Of a stretch of 64,000 nucleotides of DNA, positions 56,469 through 64,000 are shown in pieces; the stretch's first letter is position 1; every line of letters begins with the position of its first letter. The notes beneath the pieces are model-generated. The model did not search any database. It was given only the letters and a program-made list of their open reading frames with translations, and had not been told where the DNA came from. A program made the position numbers and the translations under genes. This stretch comes from Porpolomopsis calyptriformis (taxonomy: Eukaryota; Basidiomycota; Agaricomycetes; Agaricales; Hygrophoraceae), in NCBI GenBank assembly GCA_951640195.1, contig OX621174.1:1116001-1180000 (forward strand), given 5' to 3'.

Positions 56469-59400
56469 AGAGTCCGAACGCTTCGCCTACCGTTACGGAC
56501 GTATCTACTCAAGAATGTACCACCACTCCATGCAATTTATTTCGAATTCTTGGTACTCTTGAAGAAGGCAATCTCGGACTCATTTTGGACGTTTGGATTG
56601 AAGCTACCGACACTGGTCGACATGTCCCAGCCACTGCTCTGGTTGATAGCGGAGCCTCTGGAAATTTTGTGGACGAATCCTTTGCAACTCGCCACAGTTT
56701 TACTCTAACACGATTGGAAACCCCAATCCCCGTACGGAATGCCGATGGATCTGAAAACCGAGGTGGACCCATTGAGAATGATATTGATATTTGGTTAGAG
56801 GCTCCTGGAGGACACAATGAACGGATCCGATTGGAAGTGACCGATCTCGGATCTAAGACAGATATTATCCTCGGCTTCCCATGGCTCAAGAAGCACAACC
56901 CCAACATTGATTGGAAAGAGGCAACACTAGCTCTGGATAGCGAAGATTTCCCTCTTCCATGATGGATAGTGAAAGATGCGGAGTCACCGGGAATGGAATC
57001 GGTCACGCTGGCCATGAATCGACGCGTATCGAAGTCAGATGAATCCTGAGCCAGCACGGTGGAAGAAGATATGCAAAAGTTTGTGCCAGAGGTATACTGG
57101 AAAGACTATTCTAGTATCTTTGCCAAAGAATCCTTCGACCGCCTTCCACCGCATTCGGAGTTTGACCACGCCATAGAACTGGACGAAACCTTCAGACCAG
57201 TTAAAGGCGCGAAATACGCGATGTCCCCTCTTGAGATGGATCACTTACACAAGTTCATCAACGAAAACTTGTCTACTGGACGAATACGAATTTCCAAATC
57301 GAAACAAGTCTCTCCGTTCTTCTTTGGAAAGAAAGCCGAAGAAGTGAACGCTAAAGGTAAGAATGCTGGCTTACGCCCTATCGAGGATTACCGCTATCTC
57401 AATGAACACACAGTTCCTGATCATTATCCCCTTCCTCTCCTTCATCAAATACTCCAACGACCCAAACTCCTAACAGCGTCACTGTTCACGGTCATGGATA
57501 TCCAATGGGGATTCAACAACGTCAGGATCAAGGAAGGCGATGAATGGAAAGCCGCTTTCATTACAGAAGCAGGCGCCTTCGAGCCCACCATCATGTTCTT
57601 TGGTTTGCGAAACTCGCCAGCCACCTTTCAACGGATGATCGACACAAGATTCAAAAAGGTCCTGGACTCTGGAAACGTTTTCATTTATATCGATGACGTG
57701 CTTGTTTGTGGAGACGATCTACAGGAACTGCGATGTTGGACTTTCAAGACTCTAGATATCATGAAGAAACACAGACTCTCGTGTAAACCCGTCAAATGCC
57801 AATTCGAGAAGGAAGAAGTCATTTATCTCGGAGTCGTCCTATCCAAAGGACGAATCACCACTAACCCGAAAAAGGTCGACGCTATCATGTCTTGGCCTAT
57901 CCCAGAGACGGTGAAACAACTCCAATCCTTCTTGGGCAGTGCGAACTTTTGGCGGAGATATATCAAGAATTTCTCCAAAGTCGCTACCCCTCTCTATGAA
58001 CTCTTGCACAATGAAACTGTGTGGGAATGGACTCCTCGGAGACAAGAAGCCTTCGACAACATCAAATCCCTTTTGACAAACGCGCCCGTTCTTCATATCC
58101 CTGATCGCGATCTCCCTTATTGCTTGGAAACCGATGCTTCTATCATTGGAATCGCAGGAATACTCTCCCAGCATCATGACGGACATTGGAAACCTGTCGG
58201 TTATCATTCAAGGTCTACCTCTCCCACCGAAAAGAACTACCCTACCCATGATCTAGAGCTCCTGGCGATTATTGATTCCTTTAAACAATGGCGTCATCTT
58301 CTCGAAGGAGCGAGACACGATATTCTCATCAGGACAGACAGTTTGGCTTTACGATACTTTTCTAAAAACCTATGCCTATCGAATCGCCAAACTCATTGGT
58401 CTGAGTATCTGTCCAGATTCGGGTTCAAAATTGAATACGTTCCAGGGAGGAAAAACAAAGCCGACGGCTTGTCCAGACACCTGGATTACTTGCCCGACGT
58501 CGAAGCCGATGTGGAGAATGAAGTTCTGATAGCGCGCGACCGATGGATAAATTCAATTGTCAACTTGTCGAATTCAAGCCTTCTCTCTCGATTACGCTTC
58601 AAAATCCCACTCCCACAGAAGATCCAAGATAAACTCGAGGATGCCTCATTCGCTTGGACCCAAGCTGATGGGCTTGTACGCGATGTTGAAGGTCGGATAG
58701 TGGTGCCAGAGGAGGTATCTCTGCGCACAGACATTATACGACTGTCCCACGCCTACCCCCACGCTGGCCACCCTGGCATTGAGAAGACGAAGGAACTCGT
58801 TCTTCGTAACTTTATTTGGGATGGTGCCTTACAAGACATCACCAACTACGTTCGATCCTGCCCTGCTTGTCAACAAAACAAGAACTTCCCCTCGAAGCCG
58901 TCAGGACTACTCCAACCCATACCCCCCTCTACGGAACCATGGAAGGAAATTACCGTCGATCTCATTGTCGAACTCCCCAAGTCACAAGGCTATGATGCTG
59001 TAATGGTTGTTGTCAATCGTTTCACTAAACGTGCTCATTTCATTCTGACAACTTCTAATCTTTCATCAGAAGGTGCTGCAAAACTCTTTCGGAATCACAT
59101 CTGGAAACATCATGGATGGCCCCAAAAGGTTATATCCGATCGCGGAGTGCAATTTGCGTCCAAATTCACAGAAGCCCTCAATAACTCCTTAGGGATTATC
59201 TCCGGTCTCTCCACTGCGTATCATCCTCAAACAGATGGTCAAACGGAACGAACCAATCAAGAACTTGAAGTCTACTTACGTTTCTATACCAACTTTATGC
59301 AGGACGACTGGTCAGAATGGCTTGCTTCTGCGGAATTTGCCTACAATAATCGGCAACACTCTGCTACTTCACAATCACCGTTCTATATGGAATACGGACG

Positions 59401-60010
59401 TCATCCTCACCTTCCCACGATCATTCCGGATCAAAGCAACGTGCCCGCAGCAAATACCTTTCACGAACGCCTCACACGCGCACAGCAAAATGCCGAATGA
59501 TCCTTATCAAAGACAACGGAGTCAATGAAGAAATACACCAATCGTAAACGGAAGCCTTCACCCTCCTACGAGGAAGGAGATCTAATCTGGTTGGACACCA
59601 AGAATATCAAGACGACACGACCCTCGAAGAAACTTGACAATCGACGGACCGGACCATTCAAGGTCTTGAAGAAGATATCAGACCTTGCTTATCTGATCGA
59701 CATTCCCGGAACATGGAGACTGCACCCAGTCTTTCACATTTCACTCCTGAGACCCAATGTCGGAAATGAATTGCTCCACCCTGATGTCATCGACACATCA
59801 TGACCTCCCCCTGATCTGATCGAAAACGAAGAAGAATATGAGGTCGAATCTATACTACAACATTCCGGAGCTAAACGACGCCGAAAATATTTGGTCAAAT
59901 GGAAAGGCTATCCGATCGAAGAAGCTACTTGGGAAGATCGATCGAACATTTTACGACACGCCAAGGAAATTGTGAAGACGTACGAAGACTCAATTCAAAC
60001 GGCGACTTGA
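56465..60010 (+). pseudogene. Pol polyprotein of C2
   Basis: Protease: ALVDSGASGNFVD. RT: MDIQWGFNNVRI, FFGLRNSPATFQRM, YIDDVLV. RNase H: LETDASIIGIAGIL, THDLELLAI, RTDSLAL. Integrase: HAGHPGIEKTKE...SCPACQQ, core VDLIVELP, SDRGVQF, TERTNQELE. Chromodomain: EYEVESILQHSGAKRRRKYLVKWKGYPIEEATWE, with cage aromatics present. TGA codons at 56960 (CGA in C1), 57046 (shared with C1), 59498 and 59801 interrupt an otherwise continuous frame of about 1180 codons. Confidence 0.92.
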
Positions 60011-60177
60011 TTCTATTCATTCGTTTGTCATCATCTTGTCTGCCAAGAATTGACCTCTATTTTTAGAACCACTCCTTATAAACTGCCGGACGTCTCTACT
60101 TTCCTTCACGGTTCAAATTATACACCCCTCAACAACGACTCAAGACCGCTAAGCCAAAACCCCATAACAACTTTACC

Positions 60178-60915
60178 ATGCCCGCTACACGGTCTACACG
60201 ATCCCCCTCTCCTCAGGTCGCCATCCGACGTTCTGGACGAATCCCCTCATCCGCCATTCGCTCCCCCACTCCTGGTCCCTCCACCTCCGCTTCCTCTCCT
60301 CGACAATTACATCGACAAGCTCGCGCATGCGCAGAAGACTTCTACACCATTCAAACCCCTCCCCCCGAAGACCCCGCCGTCACCATCTCCCGCCTCACGG
60401 TTCACAGCAACAGCGTCAGCAATTGGAACCGTGAACTTCGCCAGGAACGTGAAGTCTTACAAGCTGAGCTCAAGGCGTCGGAGAAAAGCGCCTTATTCTG
60501 GAAGAATCGTTGGGATGAAAGCGAGTTGAAAGTTTGGGAGCTCCAACGTCAGAAGAAACGAACCTGGGTCGATTGCTACGACATCACCACCCGCGCCATT
60601 ATCGCCAAACTCGTAGAAGAAAGTTGTTGATCCGAACAGCTCACCAGGGAGGATTTCCTCCGAGCCCAACGAGACCTCACGACGACGGAGACTCTAATCG
60701 AGTACGGGAGGATGGTCGAATACCCCATCAACGTTGACCTAGAGTACCTGATCGACGATGACGACGTCGCGACAATCCGAGCCCCCTCCCCCATTGAAGC
60801 AGCTTCGGAAGCCGAACCCGCTGCTTCCCCCTCGGTGGTCGTCGAGGCCCCCACCACCGAGGAAATCCCGACTCAGGCCTCGGAAGACGAAACGACCGGC
60901 ACCGCCCAAGTTTGA
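60178..60915 (+). pseudogene. Third ORF of C2
   Basis: A 245-codon frame begins 167 nt after pol (MPATRSTRSPSPQVAIRRSGR) with one TGA at 60628-60630. The N-terminus is basic and Ser/Pro-rich but lacks ARKS. The middle is a coiled coil (NWNRELRQEREVLQAELKASEK) and the C-terminus is acidic (EYLIDDDDVATIRAP...PTTEEIP). The layout of basic tail, coiled coil and acidic end matches the third ORFs of A. No known domain is visible. Confidence 0.7.
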
Positions 60916-60932
60916 AATTCGGGACGAATTTC
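60914..60932 (+). other. Conserved 3' hairpin of C2
   Basis: GAAATTCG-GGA-CGAATTTC, an 8-bp stem that differs from family A by compensating changes on both arms. It overlaps the stop codon of the third ORF. Confidence 0.6.
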
Positions 60933-60950
60933 TTTAAAAGCCGAGGTGTA

Positions 60951-61350
60951 TGTCACGGTCGTAATTTTCCTTCTTTTTCTTTATCTTATTGTATGCAAAC
61001 CTATCTCTTATCTTGGGATTCCCCCCACTTGTTATCGGGATTCCCCATTGCCTTTCTCCGGGATTCCCCATTACTTTACCTACATGCAGACACATTTCAT
61101 TTCCATTATGTTTCAACCCCTTTATGATTCGTCATCGATCACGATGACTCATCCTTATCTCTACCTCATGTTATGCCGCACTGACTCACACAGATAAGTA
61201 GTCAGTATATAAAGAGTACTTCTGTACGTATCAGACCTTAAGTCTGATTCCTCGTTAGCCTACTCATAACAAGGACTTGGAACCATCTCTTATATCTCTT
61301 GGGACAGAACACCCAAAGTAAAACGCGTTCTGAACAACCGGTTTATAACA
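60951..61350 (+). repeat. 3' LTR of C2
   Basis: 400-bp copy of 54467-54877 lacking a short repeat unit of the GGGATTCCCCA block. Confidence 0.93.
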
Positions 61351-61573
61351 CTATCGCTGCAGAGAACCAGGCCATTGGGTGAACAAGTGTCCAAATTCCC
61401 CTCTCGCCTCTTCTTTGTCAGTGCGCCCATCGAGTAGTACCTCTGCCGGACAATGACAAGGAAGACCAATCACAGGGCGAGGTCGAGGACAAAACATTCG
61501 AGGTATCGAGACAGAACGAGTTGACGAAGTGGTTTCCCCAGTTACTATGGAGGAAACTATTCGAGTGGTGGAT
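61351..61573 (+). pseudogene. Gag of C1, zinc-knuckle segment
   Basis: It continues C1 after C2 (CTATCGCTGCAGAGAACC) and encodes the knuckle region with a TGA where C2 has CGA (at about 61379). It runs to the E2 insertion at TGGAT. Confidence 0.8.
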
Positions 61574-61784
61574 TGTCACAACTGTAGTTGCAAGTCTTTT
61601 CGTCAATCACAAGGCAGGCCTTGGAGCTTAATAAGTCTAGTAGGATGTAGAAGAAAGTTCTGACAGGGACGTCCTCGTAAAGGGTGATGATTCCCTCTGA
61701 GTTAAGTTTTACTTCTACAAAGAAGTTGTTCTGCGAGTTAAATCTGTTGCGTGCCTCTGCTGAGAGTTTAGGGAATATGGGCAT
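61574..61784 (-). CDS. Minus-strand ORF of E2, open to the element end
   Basis: It starts MPIFPKLSAEARNRFNSQNN and encodes 70 residues to the terminus, reading into flanking C1 DNA for a few codons. The E1 counterpart differs mostly at synonymous third positions. If E is an LTR, this could be the N-terminus of a protein continuing into a lost internal region. Confidence 0.5.
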
Positions 61785-62286
61785 GAACGATTGGCTCAGT
61801 AGTTATGGGTTTATGTTTCTCTTTTCTTGTTCTGATGGAAAAGAAGTCTGATGATTCTGATTGCGTTCATGCTACTACAAGTAATCTCACAGGAGGACGA
61901 AGTGATGATCCGCTTTGCCCTCAGGGTTTATATAGTATTTCTAAAATAGGAGTCACTATGAGTTCCGCAGTCACCCCATTTTCTATTGTTCACAGCCTCC
62001 GGTTTAAGGTTTGCCATTGTTCTTAGTCATACTGCGGAAGGCTGTGTTGTTTTGATGACTCAACTCTATTGGGCATAGCCTTCCGCAGTATCAGGCTGTG
62101 CTGTCTCATGACTGGTTCCTATTGTTCTTCTGGTCATGAGATCGCTGTTGTTTCTATCTCTTGTCCGGCGTATCAGGTTCCTCTTCTTTGACTGAGGAAC
62201 CTCCTTTTGGTCTTTCCTTTGTGTCTGAGCATATAAAAGGTGTGGGGTTGTATCCCTATGCTTCAGTTCAATCCTCATCAATCATC

Positions 62287-63118
62287 ATGACTTCTTCCCA
62301 CCAAGGCCACTACGTTCGATTCTTCAAGCAGTCTGGAGTGGTGCACCGCACCGCTCCTGTCTTTCTCAATTGCGATTCGTTTCATTACTACCTTCAGCAC
62401 ATCCCTTCCGACGCCGACCTCTGCTGGTCTTCCTTCTCTTGTTTTGCTTGCGGTGGCAAGCATAAGGTCAGAAAGTGTCCGTATGTTCGCTGGCCAATCC
62501 AGCATGTTTGTGGCTTGATGGAGGATCCGCTTGGTATGTATCTTGTTTTGTCTTTATTAGTCTGTGTTTATTGATAATAGGCTTTCCCTTTTTAGCTTGG
62601 GATAATGACGCCCCTCCTCCCACCTCCAAGCTCCCTTTGGAGGAGCAAGTTGATTGGAGTTCCGACTGTTGGGGGTATCCCCTCCCCTTTGATGATGCTA
62701 AGCCTGAGGACTTGGCTACCAGCCCCCCTTTCCATCCTTGGACCCCTGGTCCAACAAGTGTTTTGTCTAGTGGTGAGCCTTTAACTCTCTCGCTCTCTTC
62801 ATAGTTGCTGATTCCCTGTCTTTTTTAGTCGAAGATTTGTCGTCGTCATTGACCAACGTCAATGTCAAGATCGAGGAGGAAGAAGTTCCTCCCAGTTTGT
62901 TATGGAGTCCCACCAATGATTGGTTGGGTGAGGAAGCGAGAAAGATAGCGATGAGTTTCGTTGAAGGGAAGGCTGCCGAGTTGCAGGCCTCCGGTGGTGA
63001 CACCAATGGGGCAATCTACTGGGGTAATAAGTTGGCCGCAATAGATGGTCAAGTAGTGTCGAGTTTTGTAGAGTTCTTGAGGGACAGTATGGTGCAGGAG
63101 ATTGCCAAGACGGACTAG
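62287..63118 (+). CDS. Intact three-exon zinc-knuckle gene carried by E2
   Basis: Exons are 62287-62533, 62596-62772 and 62829-63118, giving 237 residues. Introns are 62 and 56 nt with GTATGT/TTTTTAG and GTGAGC/TTTTTTAG ends. Exon 1 starts MTSSHQGHYVRFFKQSGVV and has CFACGGKHKVRKC (CX2CX3HX4C), as in Gag-type knuckles but one residue shorter between the second Cys and the His. Exon 2 is Pro/Trp-rich (LPLEEQVDW, PPFHPWTPGP). Exon 3 is acidic and helical (VNVKIEEEEVPPSLLWSPTNDWL). A TATAAAAG at about 62231 and an AATAAAG after the gene suggest its own transcription unit. No family is recognised. Confidence 0.7.
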
Positions 63119-63276
63119 TATAATTAGCTAGTCGGATATAGACTCCTCCTTTTGTACAAGTAGTTTCCGCTGCCAATAAAGACAGCCTTCCTCCCAAAAG
63201 AATCGGTATAAGAAAGAAAAGAAAAGAACGAAGAAAAGAGAGGAATTTTAAGAGAGTGAATGCCAATTTCATGACA

Positions 63277-63358
63277 TGGATAACTGTGGGATCGATCGCT
63301 GGCCGAAAGAGAGAAAAGCTCAGCTCGTCAAGGAAAACTGAAAGAACAGGGTTTTTAG
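63277..63358 (+). pseudogene. Gag of C1, C-terminal end
   Basis: It resumes after E2 (GGATAACTGTGGGATCGATC) and ends at TAG 63356-63358 behind GGGTTTT. Small indels near 63310 and 63335 shift the frame relative to C2. Confidence 0.75.
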
Positions 63359-64000
63359 GAAGTCCAAATGCTTTGCCTACCATTACGGACGTATCTACTC
63401 AAGAATGTACCACTACTCCATGCAATCTATTTCAAATTCTTGGTACTCTTGAAGAAGGCAATCTCGGACTCATTTTGGACGTTTGGATTGAAGCTACCGA
63501 CACTGGTCGACGTGTTCCGGCCACTGCTTTGGTTGATAGTGGAGCCTCTGGAAATTTTGTGGACGAATCCTTCACAACTCGCCACAATTTTACTCTAACA
63601 TGATTGGAAACCCCAATCCCCGTATGGAATGCCAATGGATCTGAAAACCGAGGTGGACCCATCGAGAACGATATTGATATTTGGTTAGAGGCTCCTGGAG
63701 GACACAATGAACGGATCCGATTGGAAGTGACTGATCTCGGATCTAAGACAGATATTATCCTTGGCTTCCCGTGGCTCAAAAAGCACAACCCCAACATCGA
63801 TTGGAAAGAGGCAACACTGGCTCTGGATAGCAAAGATTTCCCTCTTCCACGATGGATAGTGAATGATGCGGAGTCACCAGGAATGGAATCAGTCACGCTG
63901 GCCATGAATCGACGCGTATCGAAGTCAGATGAATCCTGAGCCAGCACGGTGGAAGAAGATATGCGAAAGTTTGTACCGGAGGTATATTGGAAAGACTACT
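63355..64000 (+). pseudogene. Pol of C1, N-terminal part (runs off the window)
   Basis: The protease region is ALVDSGASGNFVD, followed by DIILGFPWLKKHNP. TGA at 63601 (CGA in C2) and at 63937 (TGA also in C2) interrupt it, while 63850-63852 keeps the CGA that is TGA in C2. The frame continues past 64000. Confidence 0.85.

Larger units (their letters stand above)
54467..61350 (+). mobile_element. Ty3/gypsy chromovirus C2, complete, nested in C1
   Basis: LTRs 54467-54877 (411 bp) and 60951-61350 (400 bp) are flanked by CTATC (54462-54466 and 61351-61355). Gag, -1 pol and third ORF are present, each with only one to a few nonsense codons. Confidence 0.95.
61574..63276 (+). mobile_element. Unit E2, complete (1703 bp), nested in C1
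   Basis: TGTCACAACTG...TTTCATGACA flanked by TGGAT (61569-61573 and 63277-63281). The collinear 1.7-kb E1 is inserted elsewhere with a different duplication, so the unit is mobile. It has no terminal direct repeats and no polymerase. Confidence 0.9.
52777..64000 (+). mobile_element. Ty3/gypsy chromovirus C1, interrupted by C2 and E2, runs off the window
   Basis: The 5' LTR is 52777-53165. Gag starts at 53601, is cut at 54466 by C2, continues at 61351-61573, is cut again by E2 and resumes at 63277. Pol follows to the window edge. The 3' LTR is outside. Confidence 0.9.

Noticed and set aside
60178..60240. H3-tail mimic in the third ORF of family C
   Set aside because: The N-terminus (MPATRSTRSPSPQ) is basic and Ser-rich but lacks ARKS; similarity to H3 is no better than expected from composition.

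Overview
The window looks like repeat-rich DNA of a filamentous fungus, most likely a basidiomycete of the Agaricomycetes. The grounds are short spliceosomal introns (about 47-70 nt), several families of Ty3/gypsy chromoviruses with a chromodomain at the end of pol, a class II transposase of a type common in agaric genomes, and a multi-exon NTPase-nuclease gene. The organism is an inference; no rRNA or tRNA gene was seen.

Only a few host-type genes are visible: a Bni4-like gene (1-1205 continuing at 14789-15076), a small KEN-box protein gene (15891-16695) and an eight-exon P-loop NTPase / PD-(D/E)XK-type gene (29845-33166). Most of the rest is nested mobile DNA whose insertion order can be read from 5-bp target duplications. 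Gypsy A1 (1206-14788) sits in frame inside the Bni4-like gene (TSD CCGAC), and gypsy B1 (2412-9395) sits inside the gag of A1 (TSD GGATC). A truncated B2 (17249-19022) abuts the 3' end of an unidentified LTR element (to 19870) and a copia 3' end. The copia fragment is split by a 1.7-kb unit E1 (20357-28736, TSD GGACT), itself split by minus-strand gypsy A2 (21375-28040, TSD CTTTC). A different gypsy, D1 (33942-43842), with a duplicated 3' tail, occupies the centre. From 46 to 53 kb lie fragments, solo LTRs and a minus-strand transposase gene hit by a solo B LTR (TSD GATGC). Gypsy C1 runs from 52777 off the right edge and is interrupted by complete C2 (54467-61350, TSD CTATC) and by E2 (61574-63276, TSD TGGAT).

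Families A, B and C share a plan. The LTR has TGACTCA motifs and TATATAAAG. The presumed RNA 5' end is complementary to the sequence just inside the LTR, as in Tf1-type self-priming. Gag ends at a G-GNT-TTT slippery heptamer directly followed by its stop, with pol in the -1 frame (protease, RT, RNase H, integrase, chromodomain). A third ORF follows pol, and a small covarying hairpin precedes the 3' LTR. Element D instead has gag and pol in one frame and a much longer third ORF.

The most striking observation is that the third ORF of families A and B begins with a near-copy of the histone H3 tail around lysine 9 (QTARKSTGG in A, ARKSTG in B). The same elements encode an integrase chromodomain of the type that reads methylated H3K9. 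Most copies are damaged, mainly by CGA-to-TGA changes that point to CpG deamination. Three open frames remain notable: the A2 third ORF, the three-exon gene of E2 and the NTPase gene.
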